This document shows positions 46,421 to 58,578 of a DNA stretch of 64,000 nt, piece by piece (the first letter of the stretch is position 1; every line of letters begins with the position of its first letter). This DNA is from Styela clava (lineage: Eukaryota; Chordata; Ascidiacea; Stolidobranchia; Styelidae): NCBI RefSeq assembly GCF_964204865.1, contig NC_135262.1, positions 8,308,001-8,372,000 on the forward strand, written 5' to 3'. The translations under genes were made by a program, and so were the position numbers. The notes under the pieces are model-generated. The model was not told the DNA's origin and ran no database searches. It saw only the letters and a list, made by a program, of their open reading frames with translations.

Positions 46421-46831
46421 TCATAAATATTCAATTCGTCTGGTCAAGTAAACTAGAATGCTTTTGCTCTTTTTCCTCTTTGTCTTATCTATGCAATAAG
46501 TTTTTGTCAGCACATCTTGATTCAGGGGGTTCTCCTGAACTCGTCCTTGGAATGTTGTAAGATAACCAGCAAACCTGTTCAGCTGACTGGCGTTTCGAAA
46601 GTTGTATTTAAAGATGTTGACAGTCATGGGGCTATAAGTTTGGTATAGTTTTGTGAAATGGGGAACCTGTTGATAGTTAGTTCGGTAAAAAAGAGAACCC
46701 GTTTTTTTCTCACTGAGTAGCACCTTACATTTAAGTGGCAGCTTGTAGAGCGCCTTGTTCGAATTCAATGATGATTCTTTGTTTTGTTTTGATGAGAAGC
46801 GTTGTTGGGCACGATCGCTCGAATTGAGCAT
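46421..46831 (-). CDS. Conserved minus-strand ORF of the array (copy B), doubtful
   Basis: 136 residues, the longest of three copies (others 39050-39397 and 51064-51360). The third copy is more diverged but keeps the frame over the shared part, including a 6-bp deletion, while a 4-bp insertion closes its N-terminal part. It is Lys/Arg/Asn-rich with no signal peptide or known motif. It may be a decayed exon or repeat coding sequence. Confidence 0.27.
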   Translation of the reverse strand: MLNSSDRAQQRFSSKQNKESSLNSNKALYKLPLKCKVLLSEKKTGSLFYRTNYQQVPHFTKLYQTYSPMTVNIFKYNFRNASQLNRFAGYLTTFQGRVQENPLNQDVLTKTYCIDKTKRKKSKSILVYLTRRIEYL

Positions 46832-47369
46832 ATTTCAAAATTTTTGTTTTTTTGTGAAAATATCCCCATTCTTCGCAATTGATGAACCTCGAATCCTGTG
46901 GGACTCGGTATCTTACTCCGACTTCGTTAGTTGTGCCATTCAGCCGTGACACTAGTCAATGCAGTGACAGTAGCGATGTATCAAGATGTCAAACATGTTT
47001 CTGATTTCAACCACGTTAAGTATCAACACATCTTGTAGCCTACGTCGGCTGTTGCCGAATAATTTACTGGTATCTTCCTATTATTCGCTGTTTATTTACG
47101 CGTTTCATGTCACTGATTATATATATTCATTCCAACTCAAAATCTTGGAGTAGGTCAGGCCAACCAGTACCACAGTAATAAAATACCATTTTCTCCCATT
47201 TTTGTAAATTTGTGTTGAAAAATATTTAAAAATTTTATATATATAAAATATTTCATATCTTGAAATCTGATTTATGTTTTGTTGGTGATTGGTATCTTCA
47301 AAAAAACGTCCGTGTCATGAATTTGAATGAAATGTGGGAGCTGTACTAATAAAAATTGAAAAAAAAATT

Positions 47370-47508
47370 AAGTTACGGTGAAATTCTATTCGATTACTTA
47401 ATGACTGATACTTTTTAACAGTATCACTGTTAAAAAAAATTAATTATCAATATTACTGCTAAAAATTCTCAGTCGTGAAGTGTTTTACGTAGCATTTCAC
47501 CGTAACTT
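47370..47508. mobile_element. Small inverted-repeat MITE (unit 3 copy)
   Basis: The same 15-bp perfect ends as the unit 2 copy. Confidence 0.7.
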
Positions 47509-47996
47509 CAATTTCGTTTAAATGCCATCGTGGAAAGCGACCAGCGTAACCGATTATCGGTTACATTTCCCCCATCGCCAAAGACCCAGATTGAAGGCAT
47601 GATATCATCCAGAATTTTATTATAAACTTTCGACTTTGAACATTCCGAGATTCGAGTAGAATTGTGACTCTTGAATTTCCGTTCTTGTCTCATGAAGGTC
47701 GGAACAAGAGGCTAAATAAATCCAATGAAAATGGTAAATGGTTATTATATGAATGATGTCCCAGGCACGTTCAATTAAATAATCGAGATTTTTGTATTTG
47801 TTTATGGTGGAACCTTTACTGCAATCGCACATGCTTGCCCGAGCATAAAATATCACACGAGTGGTTTAGTTATCAATAATTCTAACCATCGAATATTTAT
47901 GTAAATAATCTTCATAAAAAAAAATACGCTTTGTCGCCTTCTTGGTTTGAATTCATCTTCTTAAATATAAATAGCCGAATAGGAACCGATACTTAC

Positions 47997-48109
47997 GCCT
48001 ACGACCATATCACGACTACAACTGATCTCGGGAGTTAAGGAACGTAGTGCTCGGAAAATACTCGGAAAGCATGGGCGACCGACTGGGAATACCGAGTGTC
48101 GCAGGCTTT
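47997..48109 (+). pseudogene. 5S rRNA-like sequence, copy 3
   Basis: As copy 2 with a few substitutions (GGGAGTTAAGG in box A, GCATGGGCGACC). The T-run follows directly. Confidence 0.72.
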
Positions 48110-49173
48110 TACTGTTTTATTAAGATGGAACACAACATTTTGGGACATTTACTCACATACTAATTTGAAGTCAGGCAGACACTGGATCCAAATTACAACC
48201 GCTTCAACACAATATTTTGGGATATTTACCCGTATGTCAATATGAAGTCAAGCCGACATTGAAACCAAATTACAACGGCTTCAATTCCACTGACGTGACG
48301 TTTTATTGTGTCACAAAGTTTTAGAATTAAGCATACTTATCTTTGCAACATAATTGAAATAGGGCAAACCAACCATGTTTTCCGATCTATAAAGATGTAA
48401 CCTTTCGATAATCAATTAGCAATGTGAGTGATGAATTTAGGATTAAACTAATTTTAATCCATATATTTGCACGACAAAACAACAAAAAAGATTTCGGCTT
48501 GGCCTACTATTGCACTGTACTAGGTATTGTTGAGTTAAATGGGGCGATAAAGTTTACTCGTCAGTCTTAGGATTAAGCTTAAAGTCTTTTAAATTAAATC
48601 TGTCACCTATACACGGGGCATTTATTTACATGATGCTGAAGCATAGCTTCTTGTATTTGCATAAAACTTTTTCTTTTTCCATTACATATTAGGCCATAAT
48701 ACAGGATGAGTGCCCCGTACCCTCAAATTGTGAGACAGAAGCAGACGAAAGACATCGGAAGGTATAATAGAACCTCTCTCGTGAAATAAATTCTAAATTT
48801 GTCTAAGAAATGGTCTAAGGTTTTTGAATATTATTTTGGTATTTGGATTTATTTGCAAAACTTTGGCCACTATTGTATGTATAGTGACTAAGTAATTGTA
48901 GTCATGTAGTTTGAATTTGGGCCCGTAAACCGCCTGGATAGTCGATGGTATGAACATGGACACATTACTATGTTTATAAAAGAAAGTATTTAGGTGTAGG
49001 GAATTATGACACAACACGTACATTGGTAGGAAAGGAAATTGACAATCAATTAATAGCGTTTTCCGATGCGAAAGAAGCATACTTTATAAAAGTAATCATT
49101 GACCATGATCCATGAGAAAGAGAAGGAAACCGTCGATCAATTAGTTTTCCGGTGCAAATCATCCTTTTCAATG

Positions 49174-49182
49174 TATAAAAAG
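49174..49182 (+). promoter_or_regulatory. TATA box of secreted-peptide gene, copy 3
   Basis: TATAAAAAG in the same context as copies 1 and 2. Confidence 0.55.
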
Positions 49183-49482
49183 TCATCTCTTTTGTCGTGG
49201 CGTTTTATGTGCTGGGATATATTTCTTTTTTGAGTCGAACTGACCGAGAGTGATTTTAGGCTGCGGCTACAAAACAGTTAGAGAATATTAGGGGTATATT
49301 TTTGCGAGTGAGAGTGAATCATTTGAATAAATACAAAGTAAACTAACTCTGATTTAAAACCGACAAGAGCAACAAAAAGCATTTTTATCTGCTTATTGAT
49401 TAATATTTTTTTAAAATATTGAGATAAAAAAATATATTTTAATTTGAAAATTTTGTTTCCAGATTACAAAAAGTTATAAAAC

Positions 49483-50092
49483 ATGTCGTGGAGGTCTGTT
49501 GTTGTGTGCGTAGCTTTGTTGGTGATCAATTTGATTCTATGTTCAGCATATCCAAGAGGTGAGTACTGGAGACTTAGTGTAGCAATTGTAATGTTATATT
49601 GGATGGTCATTTTGTTTGTAGTACTAATTTTAAAAAGGAAGTAATTCGAATTCACTTTTAACAACTTGCTCATTGCTCAGTAAATAATTTACAATTTTTG
49701 TATTTAACTTTTTGTTGAAGTGGTGATATTTTTAGTGATATTTTTTGAACTGGGAATTCTATGCATAAGACAAATTATATATCAATTGGAGCTCGACTTT
49801 TGAGTACGAAATTTTATTCCGTGAGTTTGTTTGATGGCATCGTTATTATTTTATATCTAAAGAATCAAGGAGAATTTTCATGCAAAATGTTTTTCTAAAT
49901 TGTGAGATTGCAAATATAATAAAATATAAAATCACTAATATTTATTGCATTTAATCTTTTTTAGCAGGAGGTAGAGAAAATGAAATGTTGGAAACTTATA
50001 CGAAGTTTTATTGTAAGTAGTTTGTGGTGAAATATTTTCTAGTCATTTTTTTTTAAACGATTAACTTAACGTTTTAATACTTCTCTATAGAA
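49483..50092 (+). CDS. Short secreted peptide precursor, copy 3
   Basis: Exons 49483-49558, 49968-50012 and from 50091. Lys4 is Arg here. In exon 2 two third-position changes (ACC to ACT, AAA to AAG) are synonymous, although the surrounding introns differ more. It ends KFY and the stop is split as in the other copies. AATAAA is at 50225-50230. Confidence 0.65.
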
Positions 50093-51004
50093 CGTCGAAT
50101 CTTATACAAAGACAACAAGAATTACAATATCCAGATCTATATTTTGTTGATATCCTGATAGATATGTGTTATTTTACGTGGTACAAAAAAAACTATGTGT
50201 GAATCTAATTGTTTATATGTATAAAATAAACATTCGAACAACCTATTTGATGGAGTCGAAACATTTTCTTTAGTTGAATGAAAGTCGGTTTTAGTAAACG
50301 TACAGCACATTATCTGTTTGATCTTGTTCTGATAATCTAGTGTATGAACGACGCATAATCAAATTTTTAATTGATCTCGTTCATAATCTATCTTTATCTA
50401 TTTGTTTATGAACTGTGACAAACAAGCTTGAGTTGACATTAGACATAATCGAAAATTCCTGCGCAGTAGAACTTTTAACTATAAAATGCTTATTTTGAGA
50501 GTGAGAGAAAAAGTGTTGAGTATCTTAGAAAATGTTCCCAATAGGTTGTAAACGTTCTACAGACGTATTTTTCTTTATTTATTGACCACGTATAATCAAA
50601 TTTATACTCTATGTATCTCATCTATTATTCATTCATAATCTGTGTCTATCAAGTTTGACATTAGACAGAATAAGAAATTTCTGTATAACTGTAGTTCAAT
50701 TTTGTATAGAATTTGCAAAGCACTGCGTTTTGATCTTCCAGAGTGTGCAAACAAAATGTACCATTATACGCCTTTATATCTTCAACTTAATGGTAATGCT
50801 ATAAACAAATTATTGCTATCATTCCATTCACAACATTATGTTTATATACCTTATTTCCTCCTCTCCAGAACAAGGCGCGGGAAGTTATTACCAGGGATTC
50901 ATAATTTTTTGTGTGTTCTCGTAGTCCATGCATAGTTGAAAATGAAATAATATGAATAAATTATTTGACATCGTCGTATGACTCGCATGAGACAACCATA
51001 TTAT

Positions 51005-51540
51005 AAACCAGGACACGGGGCAACGCGGGATGTATTTCTTATAAACAAATGGTTTACAGCATCTCATAAATATTCAATTCGTCTGGTCAAGTAAATTAGA
51101 ATGCTATCGCTCTTTTTCCTCTTTGTCTTATCTATGCAATAAGTTTTTGTCAGCATACCTTGATTTAGGGAGCTCTCTCGAACCCGTTCTTGGAATATTG
51201 TAAGATAACCAGCAAACCTGTTCAGCTGACTGGCGTTTCGAAAGTTGTATTTAAAGATGTTGACAGTTATCGGAGTTCGGTATAGTTTTGTGAAATGGGG
51301 AACCTGTTGATAGTGAGTTCGGTGAAAAAGAGATCCCGTTCTCTTCTCATTGAGTAGCAAGCATCTTACATTTAAGTGGCAGCTTGTGGAGCGCCTTGTT
51401 CGAATTCAATGCTGATTCGTTGTTGGGCACGATCGCTCGTATTAAGCATATTTCAAAAATTTTGTTTTGTTGTGAAAATATCCCCATTCTTCGCAATTGA
51501 TGAACCTAGAATCCGGTGGCACTCGGTATCTTACTCCAAA
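51005..51540 (+). repeat. Partial unit 4 of the array
   Basis: Starts 'ggacacggggcaacgcggg' and follows the left end of units 2 and 3 for about 540 bp, then stops. It holds the diverged third copy of the minus-strand ORF (51064-51360). Confidence 0.8.
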
Positions 51541-51779
51541 TTAGATTGAGCCCCCAATTAAATCAGGACTGTCTGCCATATTTTCAACTAACTCGGTTAA
51601 TCAACTTGAGTCCTTACTGGTGAATTTACGGTTACAGTTAGTAATTTCAAATTATCAGATAACCGAACGAATAGGCAACTTCTATACTACGATTAGTGAT
51701 TTATTCTTGGCGATATTTGAACATTGCCGCTTTGTTTGTACAACATATAACTTTAACACAACAAGCAGTGTGGACTAGT

Positions 51780-52035
51780 TCAGCGCTTCTCATCCGGTGG
51801 TCCGCGGCCCACCAAGCATCTCATGGTGGGCCGCGAACTCGTTGCCAAATTATTCGTATTTTTCTATATTTTTTTGTAGCATTGGAATTATTTCGACTTT
51901 TTAATGGAATAGCAATGCTTTTCTGATGAGAATCCGAATCGAATCCATTAATTTAGGTCAGGGAGGCCTAAAGTTATCGGCTCGTGGACCACAAAATGAT
52001 TTTTGCTTTTGTTTGCGGTCCGCAATATTGCCAAG
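51780..52035 (+). mobile_element. Probable degraded hAT-type MITE
   Basis: Starts near 'cgcttctcatccggtggtcc' with 'gcggcccacc' and 'gtgggccgcg'; later 'gtggaccacaaaatg' and 'gcggtccgca'. This resembles the GGTTCTCAACC/GGGCCAC layout of 9560-9877, but I cannot place both ends. Confidence 0.4.
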
Positions 52036-52495
52036 AATAGGTAAACAGGTCAATACAAAGCAAACATCTTCATTTTGCAAACACATTGATTAATATTTGT
52101 CATGTATCAAGCTTAAAGATGCAGAAAACAAAAAAAAAATCATTGAAACGTGCAAAAGCCTTTCTATATCTACATTTATAGTGTAAAATTTTAAACTCTT
52201 CATAACGGATAATATGCTTTCGCAAATGTAAGTGATTTCGAACATCGATAGGATTCTCAAAGCAAAAACCCTTAAAATTTGGAAATGATCATTGCTCACA
52301 TGATTGCAAAAGGCCGTTTTAGATTATATTTGCAGATTGATTGATTACCAAATGCGAGGTACAGGAGAGTAATTACTTTTTTTTTTAACATATAGGAAGC
52401 AATTTTTGTAATACTGTTTACGATGGTAGCAAAAAATCCCCGGAAGGAATTGTATTGTTACGCCATAACATTAATATTTAGTTAGCATATTCATT

Positions 52496-52768
52496 GTTGA
52501 TAGGTATTTGTCTGTCTGTTTGTCTGTGTGTTAGATGCACGCGATATCTCACGGAATCGAGGTTGAATCTGCTCCAAATTTTGCATGTGCATTCATCATA
52601 GCTCGGATCAGAAGCCGATTGATTTTGGATGGATTATATCTTATAATTAGCTAGTTATTAATTAATTAGTGATGGGACACACGGTGTCACTATGGAGTAA
52701 GACCACTGTTTTGGGGGATCCCCTAACCTTCGATCAATAAGTCTTCGGATTCTAACCAATATTCTAAT
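52496..52768 (+). mobile_element. MITE-like element, copy 3 (left end lost)
   Basis: Matches 8724-9049 from TTGATAGGTATTTGTCTGTC to 'aagtcttcgga'; the ACTTATCGAT start is absent. Confidence 0.72.
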
Positions 52769-54260
52769 TATTATATTGTTAGCATATATTACCAGCCAAA
52801 ATATAGAAAGCCAGTGAACAATTTGGAATAGCCAAGCACATTATTCAAATTAGTTAGTTGCGTCATCTAGCCGTGACACTAATCAACGCAGTGACAGTGG
52901 CGATGTAACAAGATGTCAAACATTTGCCGCGTCTGCTATCATATGCAGTCATCCATGTCATTTATACGATGTTGGTATTTTAGAATTGTAATGATTTTAT
53001 TATTACTTAAGTACGAAAATACGAATAAAAAATTTATTCGAATTGAACAGTTTAATACACATTTTATGTTGGCAGATTGCAGTGGTTTTTCCAGCCTAAT
53101 GATGCTTGTATTTTTTAAGTTATTTTCGTAAGTCGACACAACCATGAGTCACGTTGAACAAAATTAAATTAATATACGGTACGGCAACTTGAATGCCGGT
53201 ATCTGTCATGGACTTCTAAATTGTACGCAACAGAAAATCACCCTAATAAAAGTCACTACTTTTAACTGTATCTTTATCAAAATTATTTTCCAAAAAGCAG
53301 GAGAAAGAATAAATTATTTTTGAGTATCGTATAAATTACGGCTTTACATAACTTTCAATTTTTCGACGTAATTGAATGAAAGCTTAAATAAGAGAACTGG
53401 ACTAGTTTCATTCGAAGACTCTTCAGGCTTTCGGACAAGTCATCAAAAAAGTCGATGGCACAGAAAAATTGGGAACCCCTGTATATTGATGACACCTTCC
53501 GAAGTATTGTGTCATCGTTACGGTAATCAACATATTGTGTTTTTAAATATTTATCTTTAATCATGTCAAATTCAATCATGTGAAAATCGCTGCATATTTC
53601 ATGCGACATGCACACATTGATTTTTAAGAATTCAATTTATTTGTTATTTTAAGATGATTGTTTACTTACCAAGTAATAAATAAAAATATAAGTTGCTATT
53701 CAAACAAAGATAACTTTAGCACTCTCTAAAGACCGAATTCACTTAGTATTAGTTTGCTTTATTTCCCAAAAGAGGATTTAAAATGCATAGATTCAAATAG
53801 TCCTTTTTTATAACCCATTTCTCATAAATTAATTTCAAAAGCACATGTAAAGGTCATCAAAACAAAGTTCAAAACCAATTTAAAGTTGAACTCAATTAAA
53901 ATTAGGAGTCTATGCTTTCACGTGTTTCCAATTTTAACTAAAAAATATCTTAACAGTATACAGTGATCGCCAAGTAACAAATTGGGGAACGTAATTTATA
54001 TTAATATGTTCGCCAAGGCTCAGCACGGGAAGAAAAAAAAAACGTTGCTAACAAATAACGAAATGAGAGAAAGTGATAATTTAGGGTGAAATATTCAAAG
54101 GTGGTAATTGCTAATATTCACTTCAATCACAGTTTGCTAAGTTTGTGACATTTTTAACAAAAGTCATGATTAGTTTATATTCGAAAATGCTCAGCTTATT
54201 GTGAACACCATTCAAAAATGCGACAAATAAAGCATTCCGTTTTATAGGAAAACAGAATCA
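52769..54260. other. No gene recognised
   Basis: AT-rich 3' flank of the glycosyltransferase gene with no exon or structured repeat that I can support. Confidence 0.4.
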
Positions 54261-54798
54261 CTATGCTCCGTGTATAACTCTGTCTCCTAACAATTTAGAT
54301 ATCCCACAGTTAAAATCAGTTTTATTGAAAGTAAAATCCTCTTCTGAAATTAAATCACATAAGCGTAGTCTCATAAATCCTGTTATCCAAACATCGTCCA
54401 AATGAAAGTAGGGATACCATCTTGAAACAGAGTAAATCGCGCTGGCATGTTTTACTGACATTGAATAAAATCCCCCTAAACAAAAAGGCGGATAATATTC
54501 GTAGGGATAAGTTTTTACATCAATTTGCCATTTGCACTCGTATCTCTTTGGTTTACCGGTTCGCGCTTGCCAAAATCCACAAAATATCGGGAAATGGTTG
54601 GCAGAATTTAACGCCAGAAAATCATTCGACGTAAAATTTATTGATGAATTTTTTTCTCCGTTCATTAAATACTCCACATCATTGTAGTAGAGAGGAAGAT
54701 CTGGCAACATATCATCATCTGCAGATGAGTAGATCCAATTGTTCGGAAAATTCTCTCCTATCCATTGCATTGAAGCTAGAGCCTTATATCCTATGTTT
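54261..54798 (-). CDS. GT31 gene exon 4 (catalytic)
   Basis: Acceptor TTTAACAG. Contains the DDD motif, YPPFCLGG and LDDVW, and ends at the stop at 54261-54263. Confidence 0.92.
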
Positions 54799-57700
54799 CT
54801 GTTAAAGTTAAATATTTTGCATGGTTAATCTCTAGAAAAGTGTAGTAATACATGTAAATGTAGTATATTAATAAGATTTGATAGAGTTTTTAACAAAAAT
54901 AGTGAAGGGCAATATAAATCGTTTAACTGAAATTACGTTACAGAGTTTATTTTATACATTTTAGTAAACAGCAATTAAGTTTTCTTTGATAATCCAATTT
55001 ATTGGTGTTATATTGAATGACATGGTGGAATAAAAGATTTCAAATTCTTTGAATATTACAAGCCAGCAGCCAGTTTTAAGTATTTTTGTAAAAACAGATT
55101 ATAAAATAGCATTTGATTGCGTTTTTGTATTAAAATTTTCCGTCTTGTGATTTGGTAGCAAATATTATACATGACGTAATGCATCATAAGAATGCAAACT
55201 TCAATGTTGTGGTGTGTTCAAAAGCGTTGTTTACTCGAATCAATATATTGTCTATTTCTTGCTAAGAATTTCGAGTTGGGGAAGGGTTTAAGTTGAGTTA
55301 TTTTGTACCTGCATGTTAGCTAAGGTTTTTGTTAGATCGACTAGATGAAAGTGATATTGACATGAATAGATCGGAAATAATATGTGCGACAAATACAAAT
55401 ATTATTATTATACGTTCAGATAATCACAAAAAATTCAAAAATCAACCGAAGTCTATTATTATTATTACATATTTGATCGTATATAAGAGCATTGAAACTG
55501 ACACTAACAACATAGTCGAGTCATGAACCATCCAGCATATGTTCTCAACGAAAATGCTTTACAGGAAGGACAATTCAGAATAAATTGATATCACCACAGT
55601 TAGTGGTATGAGTATGAATTGTAATGAAGAAAAATCAGTTTTACTCGATTCATTCGTTGCAATTTCGCGACTGAAGGGGTTATTTATGGTGGCCCATCGT
55701 TGTCACGCGTAAAATTGAAAATAAAAATAAAAAATAAAATAAAAAACCGAAAATAAAAAAATAAAAAATTAAAAATAAAAACGAAAAAAAAAAAAAAAAT
55801 AAAAAAAAAAAATAAAAATTGAATAAAAAGAAAATAAAAAGGTTGTCAACGATGGTCCTTCTCGTGGCCCATCGTTGTCACGCGTTTTTATTTTTAGAAA
55901 ATTTGCTTCTGCTTGGGACCAACGTTGTCAGGCATAATCCTACGCGCACAAATGTGTTCCCTGGGTTTCCAACTCACTACTGATTTTGTTCTATAAATTC
56001 TCCATGCTACAAGTTCAATAAGAATTAATATATTTATAATAATGATAAGAGAATATAAAATTGAATACGAAAATTGGGAAAATTTGATTTAAGTGTAGAA
56101 GGTAATTTAATTGGAGAATGCTGCTTAACTACTCAGTTGTCTGGACACTCGCGATGCCGGTACCGTACCGTCTTACCAAATACGTACGATATGGGGCAGG
56201 CGCAGAGAGTGTTTCAGTAGTCTATATTCTACGAGTCTATCCGTATCTCCCATTCTTTCATGAGTCATTGCATGGGTACCAGTACGGTCAGACGGTACCG
56301 TACCGGCATCGCACGAGTGTCCAGACAACTGAGCAGTTAAGCAGCATTTTCCAATTAAATTACCTTCTACACGTAAGAACAAATTTTCGTATTCAATTCT
56401 ATATTCTCTTATCATTATTATAAATATGTTGCTTGTGGTTGAACTTGTAGCATGGAGAATTTATAGAACATTTTCGTTTTGAATTTATTGGATATTGCTC
56501 ATGAAAATCAGTACTGAGTTAGAAACCCAGGAAACACATTTGTGCGTGTAGGATTAAGCATGACAACGTTGGTCCAAGCCGCATCAAATTTTCTAAAAAT
56601 AAAAACGCGTGACAACGATGGGCCACGAGGCGGGCCATCGTTGTCAACCTTTTTATTTTCTTTTTATTCAATTTTTTTTTTAATTTTTTTTTTTTTTTCA
56701 ATTATTTTTTTGTTTTTTCACAACTATTTTTTCATTTTCGCTTTTTCATTTTATTTTTTCATTTTTTTTTTTTTAATTTTACGCGTGACAACGATGGGCC
56801 ACCATAGGTATTAGATAATCGAACTCACGGATAAGTTTCCTCCAAATCGATTTGTAAAATATCACCATGTATTGATTCTTCCTTTTCTAGTTGACTATGT
56901 TCTTCAATAGTTTTTGTATTTGCAACAGTAAAAATCACATGCAAGCATACCCCATTAAGGAATGTGTTGGAACCCCATGTTTTTCTGATATGATCTCGTT
57001 GTTTATCTCTGTCGTATCCTGACTTGACGGCAACAATCATTGACCATCGACAATCTGAAAAATTGTTTTGTATATTCTAGGCAAAGGAGAATAAAAATGA
57101 ATATTATGGCTTTAAGGTATTAAGATGCATTCACTACCTTTGTGGTAGTCGATAATGTTAACGCTTTCGCAATATTTTACTCTGCAATCTGGATGAATAA
57201 TATATATCTTTTACGCACAAGGAGTTTAGATCGGCATAAAAGATTCCTAATTCACGCAATTTGTACAACGCTACCAAAGACTATGTTGTTTGGCCTGTCT
57301 CGATGACTTGTTAGACTTGTTATTTGCCGAGTTTAGATATCAGGTCATAAAAATAGGCCTATCCATACCAACCTACCAAGACTATAATTATCGATACCAA
57401 AAAAACCGGATAGTAGAAAGGTAGTAAATCTTTAACTACGCCCACCTTACATAGCGGTAACACTGACTTATTCATTTTGGTGTTTATTTTAGTTCGTGTA
57501 GTCTATGTTGGCAAATACCGCTTACATTTATAAACCCATAATCTTATTTGTTCTACTCTCGATATGTTGGGAATGCGAATTTATTTAAAATTCGAATCTG
57601 CCTATTTGCATTTGATAAAGCGTTGGACTTGACTATGTTAGGAAGACAGATCAGAGATTTCACATCCATCAAGTATTATCTCTGCCACCTCAATCAGGGT

Positions 57701-58578
57701 GTAATAAATTTCGAACAAGAACGATTCCAGCCTTCAAATAATAGTAATTCGTTAAGAATCAATTGGTGTATGGGTTTGTTCAGAATGGTAACTTCATGGA
57801 AAGATTACTTATATAAATCCTAGAAATTCATTATAAATGTTACCTTCTGAATGCATGGTGTGATTGTCTGACAAAACTTTCCATGGGGTCATTTTGATAT
57901 TGAACAAAGGTCTTTTCTTATCCATCCTCTTCAGCATTGTTATTTGTTCTAAACCAAATTGCTGGAATGAGGTATCTTTGACTAATGTATTTTTATCAAA
58001 AATTTTCTCTCGGTCCACTTTGATAATATGTGAGGCAAACCTGTTTTTAATATATGAAAATATTGCAGATTAGCATAATATGCTAATATACTTTCTACAT
58101 CACAAACTAAGAGATTCGTATGTAGGGTATACTCTACTGCTATTAGTTATGAACCAACATTCACCAAAACTTCGTGTGAGTAAGTGTGTGTTGTTTTTCA
58201 AAATTAATCAAATGTATTCCAATTGTAAGTCATAATTTAGTGTTTTATAATTAACTTTTTACGGTACTTCCTTTGACAGAGATTGGTGAGAAATTTTCTG
58301 GCAAGTCAATAATGAAAATTGGTCTTGATTCTCAAGGTTAATAATATATATACAAATTAAGATGGCGACAACAATTAAAGATTAAACATAGCAATCCTCC
58401 AAATCGTTATTAACTGACAAAGACATCATTGATCAGTTCAATTCAATTAAATATGTTTATTTAATGAATATATAACATACCTTCCATTCTTGTACGTCAC
58501 GAAGATAAAGTATATAACTAGAGATATTGATAAAGCACTCAATATCACCAATTTATATATCAGAGAAGTAATTGCCAT
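54261..58578 (-). CDS. Beta-1,3-galactosyltransferase-like protein (GT31), four exons, intact
   Basis: GT31 enzymes transfer galactose or N-acetylglucosamine from UDP-sugar in the Golgi. Exons 58578-58481, 58040-57844, 57054-56829 and 54798-54261 join in phases 2, 1 and 2 to give 352 residues without a break. It is a type II membrane protein: short cytoplasmic start, membrane span at about residues 11-28, then a stem. Family motifs: RDHIRKTWG (118-126), the GDILQID...TYP segment (to 174), the metal-binding DDD (201-203, in SSADDDMLPD), YPPFCLGGFY (276-285) and LDDVW (307-311). Acceptor and exact sugar are not predictable. An upstream non-coding exon is possible. Intron 3 holds a foldback element. 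Confidence 0.9.
55687..56804. mobile_element. 1.1 kb foldback (long inverted repeat) element
   Basis: The ends TGGTGGCCCATCG and CGATGGGCCACCA are exact inverses, and inverted homology continues inward for roughly 480-500 bp per arm: an A-rich block at 55720-55840 against a T-rich block at 56640-56780; 'ctgcttaac' against 'gttaagcag'; and GATGCCGGTACCGTACCG against its complement near 56300. A loop of about 100 bp lies around 56190-56290. It is flanked by TA on both sides. There is no transposase. Confidence 0.88.
56829..57054 (-). CDS. GT31 gene exon 3
   Basis: Acceptor TTTTTCAG, donor CC|GTGAGT. Carries RDHIRKTWG and the GDILQID segment. Confidence 0.92.
57844..58040 (-). CDS. GT31 gene exon 2 (stem)
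   Basis: Acceptor AAAAACAG, donor AAG|GTAACA. Encodes a Lys-rich stem region with one N-glycosylation sequon (NHT). Confidence 0.85.
58481..58578 (-). CDS. GT31 gene exon 1 (membrane anchor)
   Basis: The ATG at 58578 is the first in frame after an upstream stop. It encodes MAITSLIYK followed by a hydrophobic span (LVILSALSISLVIYFIFV), then YKNG, and ends in phase 2 at AAG|GTATGT. Confidence 0.8.

Larger units (their letters stand above)
46369..51004 (+). repeat. Segmental duplication unit 3
   Basis: About 4.6 kb, nearly identical to unit 2 over its left part. Around 50375-50665 it has about 290 bp that units 1 and 2 lack. The GGTACC-rich and AAC-tailed parts are missing. Confidence 0.88.

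Noticed and set aside
56519..56814. Lys-rich and Phe-rich ORFs near 56.6 kb
   Set aside because: They come from the T-rich/A-rich arms of the foldback element.
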